Positions 1-8,818 of a DNA stretch of 64,000 nucleotides are shown here, in pieces. Made by a program: the position numbers and the translations under genes. Origin of the DNA: Paenibacillus graminis (lineage in GTDB: Bacteria > Bacillota > Bacilli > Paenibacillales > Paenibacillaceae); the NCBI RefSeq assembly GCF_000758705.1, contig NZ_CP009287.1:5580001-5644000 (forward strand), in the 5' to 3' direction. How positions within the stretch are numbered: position 1 is the first letter of the stretch; every line of letters begins with the position of its first letter. Under the pieces are notes generated by a model. That model saw only the letters and a list, made by a program, of their open reading frames with translations, was not told the origin of the DNA and made no database searches.

Positions 1-1
1 A

Positions 2-334
2 AAAGATCTGAACCGCAACATTCTCTATGTGGTTCAAGGCGACAAGCATCCAAGTCTGTACTCCACCAGTCTGACCGCCTCGGGCGTGAACTGGATTGAA
101 GAAGGCCAGCTTGGGGCTGCCCCGCTGAAATGCACCGCGAAGTTCCGCTACCGCCAGCCGGATCAGGGCGTGACCTTGACTGCGCAGGAAGACGGAATGG
201 TTCACGTCGCCTTCGATGCCCCGCAAAAGGCGATTACCCCAGGTCAGGCTGTAGTATTCTATCTGGACGAACAATGCCTGGGCGGCGGAACCATCGAGGC
301 TGCCGAGAAAGTCGTCCCGCTGCCGCAGCTGTAA
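2..334 (+). CDS. mnmA: tRNA-specific 2-thiouridylase MnmA, C-terminal part
   Basis: This is the 3' end of mnmA; the 5' part lies outside the window and the reading frame is open from base 2. MnmA puts the sulfur on U34 of tRNA-Lys, -Glu and -Gln in the cytoplasm. The visible part is the C-terminal beta-barrel domain: AKFRYRQ, then VTL, then FDAPQKAITPGQAVVFY and CLGGGTI, a run typical of the MnmA C-terminus. A GTG at base 29 is an internal codon, not a start. In Bacillus mnmA lies next to cymR-iscS-rarA; here rarA is 6 kb away on the other strand, with cellulase genes between. Confidence 0.93.
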   Translation, partial: KDLNRNILYVVQGDKHPSLYSTSLTASGVNWIEEGQLGAAPLKCTAKFRYRQPDQGVTLTAQEDGMVHVAFDAPQKAITPGQAVVFYLDEQCLGGGTIEAAEKVVPLPQL

Positions 335-374
335 AAAATTCATTATACAGCATCCTTACGGTATAGAATAAACC

Positions 375-424
375 AAAGAACCTTTAAACCCACAGGAGCA
401 GTGGAGTCAAAGGTTCTTTTTTTT
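375..424 (+). terminator. Rho-independent terminator after mnmA
   Basis: Arms AAAGAACCTTT (375-385) and AAAGGTTCTTT (409-419) pair, followed by a run of T on the plus strand. It lies 40 bases after the mnmA stop. The left arm begins with A-rich sequence, so it may also serve the minus-strand cellulase operon that ends at 494. Confidence 0.85.
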
Positions 425-493
425 GCTTAGAGAGGTAGGATCTCTTAGTTTGAACCTGTATCAGACTTCCCGCTGAGTTTAAGGCTGGAGCCC

Positions 494-3460
494 TCATACC
501 AGCACGCCATTCAAATACAAGGGCACCCGGCTCCAGTCGGTGTAGGCGGTTTTGGCTGGATCGTAAGAATAATCCCCTGTCTCATTGTAATTGCTCCAGT
601 CCGTTTTGTTGATGCGCAGCTGGATCTCTCCGGTATTCGCACCTGGTGACAGGCTGCCTGCTGCCGGGCTGAATGAAATTTCCACGTAATAATCCGCTCC
701 TGCGGCAGCAGGAACGAGCTTCACGAAGCTGCCCAGCACATTGCCGCTGCCCACTGTGGCATAATCCACATTGAACTGCTGCGCTTTGTCCCCGTCAACG
801 GTGTAATAATAACGGAGCTTGAGCTTGCTGAGTTCTACCGCCGTGGCTCCATTATTAACAATCCGCAGCACTGGACGCAGCTGGGAGTCGCCGGGATCCG
901 TATCCGTTGTGCGGTATTGAACCACTAAATCCCCCACAGCCGGTGTAGGCACCGCTGTTGGCTTGGCTGAGACTTCCGGTGAATCCGGGCTGGTCCCTGC
1001 TTTGTTGGCGGCACTTACGACATAATAGTAGGTCGTGTTATTGACCACGCTGGTGTCACTGTAGGTGGCCTGCGTGACATTCCCTAATGCAGTGTATGGC
1101 CCGCCGCTGGTTGTTGCCCGTTTAACTGTATAGCTGTCTGCACCTTTTACCTTATTCCAGCTTAGCGCAACGGCCTTATCTCCGGCGGTGGCGGCTGGTT
1201 TGGAAGGCGCTTTTGGGGCAACGGGTTCTTCGGTGCCGGTGTTGATCAGACGGTCATATTCAGCATATGCTGTTGCCATATCCACCTGCGACCAGAAACG
1301 GTGATAGGTAAATTCAGGTGCTCCCTTGTCCCAGGTTTGGGTGGCTTGGTTATATGAGCTGTTGTATTTTCCTTGCAGATCACTCCACTTCGGATCATTT
1401 TTGATCTTCGGGAGCACATCGGTATAACTTGCGTACACTCCGTTGCCGCCTTTTGCTGGATCTGAAGGCACCGTCGCGCTGCCCGGGATGGCATTCCCTT
1501 GACCGAAGGTGCCGGTCCAGCCTGCCGGGAAATACATTTCTTTGGTGAAATAGCGGGAATAATCCGCACGTTTCTCTACTGTGGTGATACCCACCCCGTC
1601 ATTATAGCCCCATGCCGTATCCAGCAGTGATTTCGCCAGCTGCGAGGCCGTTCCGCCAAGCGCAGTGTAGCTGCCGTGCTCTGCCTTGTTCCCTGCAGCA
1701 AAGAACGTGAGCGCTTTAATATAGCTGCCCAGCACGCCTGTATCCTGGCCCGGATTCTTGGTAACAGCCTTCAGATTGCTGTTGCCGCTGAACGAACTGA
1801 AGCCGGTCCACGTATTAGGCTGTCCCTGCCACTCCACGTTGCCTGGAATCCAGAACTCGCCGGGTGCGGATACCGTTGCCACTTCGGGATCATCTCCGCC
1901 CAGAATCCGTTGTCCTTGCTTGTTCAGATAATAGCCTTCGGCGTCCGCAAGCGGACGGCTCCCGGCAAAGGCATAATCGGTGGACCAGTCCATCCAGTTC
2001 TCGATCACACGTTTGGCCATTTGGAAATTAGCCGAGGTGGTATCGCCGCCCGATGCCAGAATGTAATACAGCTCAGCTACCCGCTCCACACTCCATGCCT
2101 GCATGCCGAACCAGTTGTTGGACGGAGGATCACTGTAGACAGGAGCTTCATCGTAGGCCATGCCATAGAACGTGCTTGTACCGGCTGGATAAGCGCTGTA
2201 TGACCCGTTATAGCTGTTCGTCGCTCCGCCTGCTATAGCGCCTTCGGAGGATTGCAGCCAGTTGTAGAATTCCAGCTGGCGGGTTAAGGATTTACTCCAA
2301 TCCTGTCCGGCTGTTGCCGAAGCCGGAACCAGACCGCCGGCCGGATCAGAAAGAGCATAGGCTGTGACTACGTTCTGGTAGCCTTGATGCGCATGGCTGG
2401 TGCCGATTCTCCAGGCCCAGTTCCCGCTTGCCCCCAGTCCCCCGCCCCACGCGGTATACCAGGCCAGCAGATAATGGCTGGCATCCTTGCCCGTTCCGGC
2501 TTCCGGTGTGCCGTCTGCGGCACTGCCTATCTTTTGGAAATATTTATCATACATGCCGTACCGCAGATAATCGCCCATTTTCTTGGCTTTGTTCAGATAT
2601 ACAGTATTGTTGTAGCCAAGCTCCTTGGCCCAGTACATAGCTTGTACAGCACGCGCGTCAGCATCGGTAGCATCCGTATACCGCCACTGTGCCGCAGGGG
2701 CATTGCTTTCTTTGGTGAACAGGCTCATGAAGCCTTCATTGGTTTTGCCGAATGATTTGTCATCCTGTGAAGGATGCGGTACAGCCTCCCAGACTGATTC
2801 CTGGGTGCCCCGCTGGAAAGTATTCACGTAAGCAGCCGTATGCGCAGGATTGAGCAGGTTCCCGAAACCGTACCAGTTGTCGACGTCCACCAGCCAGTGC
2901 ATCAGATAGGTCTGGTTGTTGCCGTAAGCGGACTTCAGCTCGGCATCCAGCGGGTCTTTTCCGGGACTGTATTTGCCGTTCAGCGGGCTCGGATACTGAT
3001 CCGGCTGTCCGAACTCGGAGGCATAAGTCGCCGGACTGTTCGGGTTGTAATAGCTCATTGTCGGCTGCTCCTGCACACCGTCCCCTTCATTAACCGGGAT
3101 AATGTACTTCTCCATGTTGTCCCAGGCGGACTCCAGCTTGCTCCAGTCTCCCGTATGATAGCCATACAGCACTTCCAGCCACATCCAATAGCTGTATGCC
3201 TCCGAGGTGGTCATATGTCCATAATTGGGCGCTTCGCTGAGCAGGGTCTCCACCGAATGATACGGAATGCCTTCAGCCGAGAAATAGCCGTTCGCCGGGT
3301 CTTTCAGCTGGCTGTACATTTGCAGAAACCTTGTCTGTTCGACTGAAGCGGCCTGTGCCGCTGCGGGTCTGAAATTAAAGATACCAGTTATAAGGGTGAG
3401 CGTCAGGACTGCAGCCATGGCTAAGGAAATAGGTTTTTGGATTGAACTTAGCTTCTTCAT
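494..3460 (-). CDS. GH48 cellobiohydrolase with FN3 and CBM3
   Basis: Secreted reducing-end exocellulase of glycoside hydrolase family 48, 988 residues. A signal peptide covers about residues 1-38 (MKKLSSIQ, hydrophobic core, AAAQAAS). The GH48 catalytic domain runs from about 40 to 735. EAPNYGH gives Glu76 and TTSEAYSY gives Glu87; the 11-residue spacing matches the two key glutamates of clostridial CelF. A fibronectin type III module (about 749-841) and a family 3 cellulose-binding module (842-988) follow. The start has AGAGGAAG nine bases upstream. It is the second gene of an operon, 27 bases after the GH9 gene, and its FN3-CBM3 tail closely resembles that of the GH9 enzyme. GH48 exo- and GH9 endo-processive enzymes are a known synergistic pair on crystalline cellulose. 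Confidence 0.95.
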   Translation of the reverse strand: MKKLSSIQKPISLAMAAVLTLTLITGIFNFRPAAAQAASVEQTRFLQMYSQLKDPANGYFSAEGIPYHSVETLLSEAPNYGHMTTSEAYSYWMWLEVLYGYHTGDWSKLESAWDNMEKYIIPVNEGDGVQEQPTMSYYNPNSPATYASEFGQPDQYPSPLNGKYSPGKDPLDAELKSAYGNNQTYLMHWLVDVDNWYGFGNLLNPAHTAAYVNTFQRGTQESVWEAVPHPSQDDKSFGKTNEGFMSLFTKESNAPAAQWRYTDATDADARAVQAMYWAKELGYNNTVYLNKAKKMGDYLRYGMYDKYFQKIGSAADGTPEAGTGKDASHYLLAWYTAWGGGLGASGNWAWRIGTSHAHQGYQNVVTAYALSDPAGGLVPASATAGQDWSKSLTRQLEFYNWLQSSEGAIAGGATNSYNGSYSAYPAGTSTFYGMAYDEAPVYSDPPSNNWFGMQAWSVERVAELYYILASGGDTTSANFQMAKRVIENWMDWSTDYAFAGSRPLADAEGYYLNKQGQRILGGDDPEVATVSAPGEFWIPGNVEWQGQPNTWTGFSSFSGNSNLKAVTKNPGQDTGVLGSYIKALTFFAAGNKAEHGSYTALGGTASQLAKSLLDTAWGYNDGVGITTVEKRADYSRYFTKEMYFPAGWTGTFGQGNAIPGSATVPSDPAKGGNGVYASYTDVLPKIKNDPKWSDLQGKYNSSYNQATQTWDKGAPEFTYHRFWSQVDMATAYAEYDRLINTGTEEPVAPKAPSKPAATAGDKAVALSWNKVKGADSYTVKRATTSGGPYTALGNVTQATYSDTSVVNNTTYYYVVSAANKAGTSPDSPEVSAKPTAVPTPAVGDLVVQYRTTDTDPGDSQLRPVLRIVNNGATAVELSKLKLRYYYTVDGDKAQQFNVDYATVGSGNVLGSFVKLVPAAAGADYYVEISFSPAAGSLSPGANTGEIQLRINKTDWSNYNETGDYSYDPAKTAYTDWSRVPLYLNGVLV

Positions 3461-3487
3461 TTCGGCATGCTTCCTCTCTGGATTAAA

Positions 3488-6223
3488 TTATGGTTCCAAG
3501 CCCCAAACCAAGGTTCCCTCACGGTGAAGTGTGACTTTGCCCCAATCTGTAAAAGCCTGCTGAGTTCTGCTGTAGGAATAGTCATTGCTCTCGTTGTAAG
3601 ACGTCCAATCGGTTTTGTTGATGCGTACCTGGATTTCTCCTGTATCCGCGCCCGGAGCAAGATTTCCGGCACCTGGGGCAAAAGAAATCTCCACATAAGA
3701 ATCCGCCAGTGCGGCCGGTGCAGCCAGCTTCACAAAGCTTCCGCTCAGATTCCCGCTGCCAAGAACCGCGTAGTCGCAATGAAATTCCTGCGGCTTGTCC
3801 CCGTCCACGGTGTAATAGTAACGGAGCTTCAGTCCGCTGAGCGCTACCGCTTCTGTTCCCGTATTCACAATCCGGAACTGGCTGCGGATCTGCGCGTCGC
3901 CGGGGCTTGGATCAATGGTGCGGTACTGCACACGCAAATCTCCCTTAGTGGGCGGGGCCGTCTCTTTTGGCCGGGCGCTGGCTTGTGCAGACGCCGTGCT
4001 TTCACCCACACTGTTTGAAGCGGTTACAACATAGTAATAGTCCACTCCGTTCACCAGCCCGCTGTCGCTGTAGGTCGTTCCTGTTGCCGTCCCAATGCCG
4101 GCATAAGGTCCTCCGCTTACCAGCGAGCGTTTGATAGTGTATCGTGCCGCACCGCTGACAGCATTCCAGGTCAATGAGACACTGGCATTCCCTGCGGCTG
4201 CCTGCAGTCCGGTCGGACGGCCCGGCACCTGGGGTTCACCGGGATTGCCGCCGGAAGGCAGTTCCCCATACACCTTAACGCCTGCATCGAACACAGGAAT
4301 ATATGGGTTCTTCACAGGAGAGGATGCACCAGAAGCCACACCCTTGAAGGAGAAGTCATTCGTGTTATCCCAGAAAGCCGTATTCAGCGGAGCACTGATC
4401 CGGAACTGAATCTCCTTGCGGTAGGCGGATTGCCCGCCGGGATAAATGGGTGTCCCGGTAAAGTCAATTTTCGTGTAATAAATATGGTTGGCTGCGTCAA
4501 AGGGAAGCAGCTGCGAGACCGTGCCACCCTGATTATAGCCTCCCGCTTTGACCGTGATATCCTCCGGCCCGTACCCGGCAGCGGCAGCTTCACTAAGGTC
4601 CACATAGTAATTAAAGGACATCTGGCTGCTGGAACGTGCCGGCCAGCCCGAGCGGTTATTGAGCAATGCGCGGACCTCCACGAAATTGCTGCCGCTCGCA
4701 TTCACAGAAGTCTCGGTGAACATCTCATCCTCACGCGTTTCGGCCGGAGGGAAATTCTCCAGCGGCTGCTGGCCCTGCCCGTGCAAGAGCATCATTTTGG
4801 CCAACGCACCCGTAAAGGCTGAATTATAATCGGTTGCAACTTCGTTGGAGACATAATCGTTGATCGTATCCGTATAGCTGTCGGTCTTGGAAGGCCCTCC
4901 AACCAGCGCACCATACAGGATATGGCGGTGGTTGACAGGGGTTGTCTGGCTGTCGCTCCAGGAACCATGGGAGGTCCGGTGATGCGGATGCTCCGGCGCA
5001 TTGCTGCCGAAGCCGATGACATAACTGCTGCTCCGCGGATTATCCCCCAGCATATACGTAATCTGCCGTTCGGCAAATGCCCGGGCCGTATTCTGCTTCA
5101 CCGGGTCGGTTACCCAATCCGCATAGACAAAAGCCAGAAATGCCTGATTGGCCGCATAGCGCAATGCCCCCCACTGGTCCAAATGCGCAAGTCCCCCAGG
5201 GGTATAGGCAACCCTGTCGGTTGTCCCGTTCACTCCGGTTGTCCAAAACTGCATATTCCGTTCAGTGGATTGGATAAATTTGGGATCGCCTGTGATGCGC
5301 GACAGCAGCAGTTGGGCACCGTAATGCTTGTCATCCCAGGATTGCGTCCATTGATAACCCCATTGCCCGGACTGATTGGTGCTCCACGAATTGCTGGCGG
5401 TTACGGCTTTGTCCAAATAAGTCTGGTCACCGGTCGCCATATACAGCCAGACTCCGCCCCAGCTTAATTCGTCGGCATAGCCGCTCCATGAATTGTAATA
5501 CTGTTTAACATCCGTGATACTTTCGGAGTATACCCCACGGTACGTATCGGCAAAATTGTATAATTGCTTGGCATGGAGCAGCAGCTTGTCTGCATATGCG
5601 GTATCCGAATCCCTGAAAATAATTGCCGCCGATGCCAATGCGGCGGCAGTTTCCGCCGCCAGATCAGAACCGGGATGAGACGCATCAATTTTGTACGATG
5701 GGCGCGCCATCGGCATAACCTCTGCGGCTCCCCACCAGTTATGATCGGCCGTTCCGTTGCCAACCTGTCCCCAAAGCTCATTGGGAGCAGTATGCGCTTT
5801 CATAAAATAGTCTGTGGCCCAGCGGATATTATCCAGAATCTCATCCAGCTGCCCCGATTGCACATAACCATCTTTGTACTCATATACCGACCAAGCCAGC
5901 ATCGTCGCCGTGTACGCCATCGGAAATCCGAATTTGACGTGGTCTCCCGCATCATACCAGCCTCCGGTCAGATCATGGCCGGCATCTGCACCATCCTGCA
6001 GCCCGGAGTCGCCCCTCCATTCCACACGGTTGTTATCCGGCAAGTCGCCGGACCGTTGGGCTTCATAGAAATAGACAGATTTCTGCAGTGCTTCTGCATA
6101 ATTGTATCCGCTTCCCTCCGCTTTGCTGACTGACGGGTGAAATGCTGTTCCTGAGATCATTGTGCACGTTAACATTAATGATAAAGATAAAATAAGACCT
6201 TGCTTCCGTTTTCTTGGATTCAT
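3488..6223 (-). CDS. GH9 processive endoglucanase, CBM3c-FN3-CBM3b
   Basis: Secreted cellulase, 911 residues from the chosen start. The frame stays open to 6502, but the signal peptide (MNPRKRKQG, hydrophobic stretch, SKAEG) begins at 6223 with GGGAG upstream, so that ATG is preferred. The GH9 catalytic domain spans about residues 38-485: GGWYDAGDHVKFG carries Asp91 and Asp94 (base/nucleophile activation), PHHRTSHGS is the GH9 His signature, and Glu461 in NEVATDYN is the general acid. CBM3c (about 500-655) fused to GH9 is the 'theme B' layout of processive endoglucanases. FN3 (about 670-758) and a cellulose-anchoring CBM3b (760-911) follow. It is the first gene of the operon with GH48. Confidence 0.95.
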   Translation of the reverse strand: MNPRKRKQGLILSLSLMLTCTMISGTAFHPSVSKAEGSGYNYAEALQKSVYFYEAQRSGDLPDNNRVEWRGDSGLQDGADAGHDLTGGWYDAGDHVKFGFPMAYTATMLAWSVYEYKDGYVQSGQLDEILDNIRWATDYFMKAHTAPNELWGQVGNGTADHNWWGAAEVMPMARPSYKIDASHPGSDLAAETAAALASAAIIFRDSDTAYADKLLLHAKQLYNFADTYRGVYSESITDVKQYYNSWSGYADELSWGGVWLYMATGDQTYLDKAVTASNSWSTNQSGQWGYQWTQSWDDKHYGAQLLLSRITGDPKFIQSTERNMQFWTTGVNGTTDRVAYTPGGLAHLDQWGALRYAANQAFLAFVYADWVTDPVKQNTARAFAERQITYMLGDNPRSSSYVIGFGSNAPEHPHHRTSHGSWSDSQTTPVNHRHILYGALVGGPSKTDSYTDTINDYVSNEVATDYNSAFTGALAKMMLLHGQGQQPLENFPPAETREDEMFTETSVNASGSNFVEVRALLNNRSGWPARSSSQMSFNYYVDLSEAAAAGYGPEDITVKAGGYNQGGTVSQLLPFDAANHIYYTKIDFTGTPIYPGGQSAYRKEIQFRISAPLNTAFWDNTNDFSFKGVASGASSPVKNPYIPVFDAGVKVYGELPSGGNPGEPQVPGRPTGLQAAAGNASVSLTWNAVSGAARYTIKRSLVSGGPYAGIGTATGTTYSDSGLVNGVDYYYVVTASNSVGESTASAQASARPKETAPPTKGDLRVQYRTIDPSPGDAQIRSQFRIVNTGTEAVALSGLKLRYYYTVDGDKPQEFHCDYAVLGSGNLSGSFVKLAAPAALADSYVEISFAPGAGNLAPGADTGEIQVRINKTDWTSYNESNDYSYSRTQQAFTDWGKVTLHREGTLVWGLEP

Positions 6224-6513
6224 ACAAGCCCAGCTCCCTTCTCCTTCTGGTCTTCCTGCTTCCATTCCAGCTTCATCGACTTCCTCACGCACCGATACCT
6301 CCCCAGGTTCCAGGTTTGGACATCTTATGCCGCCAAATCCATCCTCCACCTCCCATAGCGATGTCAGGATAGGCTCATCCCATCTACACATATACCATAA
6401 ACAGGTAAATAATTCTATATATTTACAACAAGAAATGTTAGAGATTCTGTTTATTTGTAAAATAATTTCCATTTTGATCACATATATAACCCCATCTGTC
6501 ACTCATTCCACTG
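6224..6513 (-). other. 5' region of the cellulase operon
   Basis: About 290 bases between the rarA terminator and the GH9 start. It is AT-rich near 6380-6480. An open frame continues through it in phase with GH9, but no convincing ribosome binding site or signal peptide supports a longer protein. No clear sigma-A promoter or CcpA site could be assigned by eye. Confidence 0.4.
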
Positions 6514-6567
6514 AAAAACCGTCCTTCCGCTGGAGGCTATGCTGCCTCACTTCGCAAAAGAACGGTT
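6514..6567 (-). terminator. terminator after rarA
   Basis: On the minus strand AACCGTTCTTTTGC pairs with GCGGAAGGACGGTT, allowing a few mismatches and G-U pairs. The intervening bases contain a small GGCAGCATAGCC hairpin. A TTTTT tail follows. It lies 32 bases after the rarA stop and insulates rarA from the cellulase operon. Confidence 0.75.
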
Positions 6568-6598
6568 CATTTCAAAACGTTTTGTTGTTTCTTGAGTG

Positions 6599-7903
6599 CT
6601 ACTCTCCACGCCGCAGGCCCTGATTATGGCGGATTTTGGCTTCATTCCCCTGCTCGGTAGCCTGATAGAAAACTCTCCGGCTAATCGCCTTCGGCAAATA
6701 TTCCTGCTTCACATAATGGCCGGGAAAATTATGCGGATACTGGTATCCCTCATGGCCAAGCGCCGCCGAGCCTTTGTAGTGTGTATCGCGCAGATGCAGC
6801 GGCACCTCGGCTGATTTCAGCTCCTCAATACTGTCCATCGCCCTGGAAATCGCCATAACCACGGCATTCGACTTCGGACTCTCGACGGCAAACAGGATCG
6901 CCTGGGCAATGTTCAGCTTGGCCTCCGGCCAGCCATTGTTGCGGTAGGCCTCAAGTGCGCTGACCGCCTGCACCATCGCCTGCGGATTGGCCAGGCCGAT
7001 ATCTTCGCTGCTGGCCGCAATCAGGCGGCGGATGAAGGTCATCGGGTCCATGCCGAGCTTCTCTACGGCATAGAGAAACCAGAACAGGGCGGCATCGCTG
7101 GAGCCGCGGATGCTTTTGTGAAAAGCCGACAGAACGTCATACTGGGTCGACTCGTCGGCTTTGACAATCGGGCGGCGGATCGACTCTTCCGCCACCGCAA
7201 GCGTAATATGCACGCTGCCGTCAGGCTCCGGCGCTGTGGTCATCGCCGCCAGTTCCAGGGCGTTCAGCGCCCGCCGGATATCGCCGTTCGCCATATCCGC
7301 TATATGCTGCAGTGCTTCCTCATCGGCCTGCAGCTGCATGAATCCAAGCCCACGCTTCTCGTCGGCAAGTGCTCTCCGCATCGCAACCAGGCTGTGTTCA
7401 CTGGTCAGTGACTCCAGCTGAAACAGCGTGGAGCGGCTCATAAGCGCCCCGTTCACATAGTGGAACGGATTTTCGGTGGTCGCTCCGATAAAGGTAATAG
7501 TGCCCTTTTCCACCGCAGGCAGCAGCGCATCCTGCCGGGAGCTGTTGAAACGGTGCACTTCGTCCAGGAACAGGATCGTCTTGGAGCCGTACAGAGCTTT
7601 ATTGCTCTGGGCCCGCTCAATCACCTCACGCACATCCTTGACCGAGGCTTCCACCGCATTCAGCCGCACAAACTCGCCCTGTGTATGATGGGAAATGATA
7701 TGGGCCAAGGTTGTCTTTCCGCAGCCGGGAGGGCCATAGAGCAGGATGGAAGACACCTGGTCGGCTTCAATCGCGCGGCGCAGCAGCTTGCCTGGGCCAA
7801 TAATATGCTCCTGGCCGATATATTCATCTAGATTCTCCGGCCGCATCCGGTCTGCCAGCAGACGTCCGCCCGCCGTATCCTCACCGAAAGAAAATAAATC
7901 CAT
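6599..7903 (-). CDS. rarA: replication-associated recombination protein RarA (MgsA)
   Basis: AAA+ ATPase that acts at stalled replication forks, related to clamp-loader ATPases and RuvB; 434 residues. Walker A is GPPGCGKTT, Walker B is LFLDEVHRF, sensor 1 is GATTENPF. The C-terminal tetramerisation half carries YQYPHNFPGHYV and KGSAALGHE, typical of RarA. The frame is open to 7954, but ATG at 7903 has AAGGAAG eight bases upstream and starts the usual MDLFS sequence. In Bacillus rarA neighbours tcdA and cymR; here a chemoreceptor, helD and a permease separate it from tcdA. Confidence 0.94.
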   Translation of the reverse strand: MDLFSFGEDTAGGRLLADRMRPENLDEYIGQEHIIGPGKLLRRAIEADQVSSILLYGPPGCGKTTLAHIISHHTQGEFVRLNAVEASVKDVREVIERAQSNKALYGSKTILFLDEVHRFNSSRQDALLPAVEKGTITFIGATTENPFHYVNGALMSRSTLFQLESLTSEHSLVAMRRALADEKRGLGFMQLQADEEALQHIADMANGDIRRALNALELAAMTTAPEPDGSVHITLAVAEESIRRPIVKADESTQYDVLSAFHKSIRGSSDAALFWFLYAVEKLGMDPMTFIRRLIAASSEDIGLANPQAMVQAVSALEAYRNNGWPEAKLNIAQAILFAVESPKSNAVVMAISRAMDSIEELKSAEVPLHLRDTHYKGSAALGHEGYQYPHNFPGHYVKQEYLPKAISRRVFYQATEQGNEAKIRHNQGLRRGE

Positions 7904-7978
7904 GAGTCCACTTCCTTGCTGTAATCTCGTAATCTTATAATCTAAACCAAACATTACTGCTCTCTATCATACCACATT

Positions 7979-8023
7979 AAAAAAGAGCATGACCTCGCCC
8001 TCCCGGCGGGTGCCATGCTCTTT
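7979..8023 (-). terminator. terminator after the CD3324-like gene
   Basis: On the minus strand AAAGAGCATG pairs with CATGCTCTTT around a second stem CCCGCCGGGAGGGCG, and a T run follows. It starts 15 bases after the stop of the gene ending at 8038. Confidence 0.85.
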
Positions 8024-8037
8024 GTTCAAAGTTTAGA

Positions 8038-8319
8038 CTAGCGGTTCATCGCCAGCCGCATTTTTGAGATGATTTTGCGGATGCTTTCCTCAGATAAATG
8101 GTATCTCTTCTGCAGCTCGTTCACTGAGCAGCCGCTGCTGTGACTGCAGAAAATCTCCTCATTACGGCTGGCAATCTCTTGCCGGGAGCCGCTGTTTTCG
8201 CCCCATTTTACCCGTTGCTCAGTTTTCTTAGGGATGTAGAGCAGTTCACCCTGAATGTATCCCTGTAGCTCTTCGAGCAGGCCCGGGGGGAGCACATCCT
8301 TTCCATTTACATAACTCAC
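8038..8319 (-). CDS. small HTH protein, CD3324-like
   Basis: 93-residue protein. The N-terminus (MSYVNGKDVLPPGLLEELQ, then YIQGELLYIPKK) and the C-terminal helices (ELQKRYHLSEESIRKII) match my memory of the CD3324 family found in Bacillales and clostridia, which resembles Mor-type helix-turn-helix activators. The last 35 residues look like a DNA-binding helix-turn-helix. The start is GTG with AAGGAGG nine bases upstream. It is monocistronic with its own terminator. Target genes cannot be inferred from the sequence. Confidence 0.75.
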   Translation of the reverse strand: MSYVNGKDVLPPGLLEELQGYIQGELLYIPKKTEQRVKWGENSGSRQEIASRNEEIFCSHSSGCSVNELQKRYHLSEESIRKIISKMRLAMNR

Positions 8320-8386
8320 GTAACGTTTCCTCCTTCAACAGGTGTGTTCCCTTAAGTCCGATCATTGCGCTGTTCATCAGCAACAT
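8246..8386 (-). CDS. possible 46-residue upstream ORF overlapping the HTH gene
   Basis: An ATG at 8386 has an excellent site, AAAGGAGG, eight bases upstream. The 46-residue frame (starting MLLMNSAMIGLKG) runs out of phase into the first 74 bases of the CD3324-like gene. Its C-terminal half is simply the second frame of that gene and looks unlike a protein. It could be a leader that couples or dampens translation of the HTH gene. No homologue recognised. Confidence 0.25.
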   Translation of the reverse strand: MLLMNSAMIGLKGTHLLKEETLRELCKWKGCAPPGPARRATGIHSG

Positions 8387-8533
8387 GTCACCTGCCTCCT
8401 TTCTTCTCCTCAAATTTGGTAAAACCGTAATTTCATTATATAAAAACCTGCGGTTAGCGTCTACATTCAAAGTCATTCACGGCAGCGGCCCCCATTTGTC
8501 CGGTAACCAGCCCCGTGTCTGTGTTCATAAATG

Positions 8534-8560
8534 ATAAGGAGGCCTCGCGGCCTCCTCATA
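8534..8560. repeat. GC-rich hairpin
   Basis: AAGGAGGCC and GGCCTCCTT pair around a short TCGC loop. It has no T run, so it is not a good intrinsic terminator. It follows the ten-codon ORF at 8575-8607 on the minus strand. Confidence 0.5.
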
Positions 8561-8574
8561 TGCAGGCTTCCGTA

Positions 8575-8607
8575 CTAGACGGAAACCACCTCGTATTCTG
8601 AAATCAT
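8575..8607 (-). pseudogene. ten-codon ORF with strong RBS, possibly a decayed small toxin
   Basis: ATG at 8607 has AAGGAGG nine bases upstream and encodes MISEYEVVSV, then TAG. The opening resembles, from memory, the start of 'holin-like' type I toxin peptides of Bacillales, which continue with a hydrophobic stretch. Here a stop follows at codon 11 and the frame beyond it is not hydrophobic. It may be a remnant or chance. The rest of the gap between 8387 and 8745 shows no further gene. Confidence 0.25.
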
Positions 8608-8745
8608 TGCAATCAGCCTCCTTCCAGAAGTAATCTTGCCCGGCCGGACACTTATTATTAAGCCATAGGCCAACCACAGTTACAAGTTCAAGAATAGTTA
8701 TAATCGTTTTCCACCAAAATACAAAAGAATATTTTGACGAAATAC

Positions 8746-8773
8746 TAAATAATAAGTCGATTAATGTCGAAAT
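8746..8773 (+). promoter_or_regulatory. possible sigma-D promoter of the chemoreceptor gene
   Basis: TAAA at 8746-8749 and GTCGAAAT at 8766-8773, 16 bases apart, resemble the motility sigma factor consensus TAAA-N15-GCCGATAT (six of eight in the -10). A similar pair lies a little upstream (CAAA, then GACGAAAT). Chemoreceptor genes in Bacillales are commonly read by sigma-D. Confidence 0.35.
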
Positions 8774-8818
8774 AAATAATAATTTAATCTCTTAATTTGA
8801 GATATGGGGGAAATTACT

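Noticed and set aside
6224..6502. 93-residue N-terminal extension of the GH9 enzyme
   Set aside because: It would bury the signal peptide, has no clear initiation site, and its composition is unlike a protein domain.
6573..6584. CAAAACGTTTTG palindrome as a CcpA site for the cellulase operon
   Set aside because: It differs from the cre consensus at key positions and lies between the rarA stop and its terminator, about 350 bases before the GH9 start.
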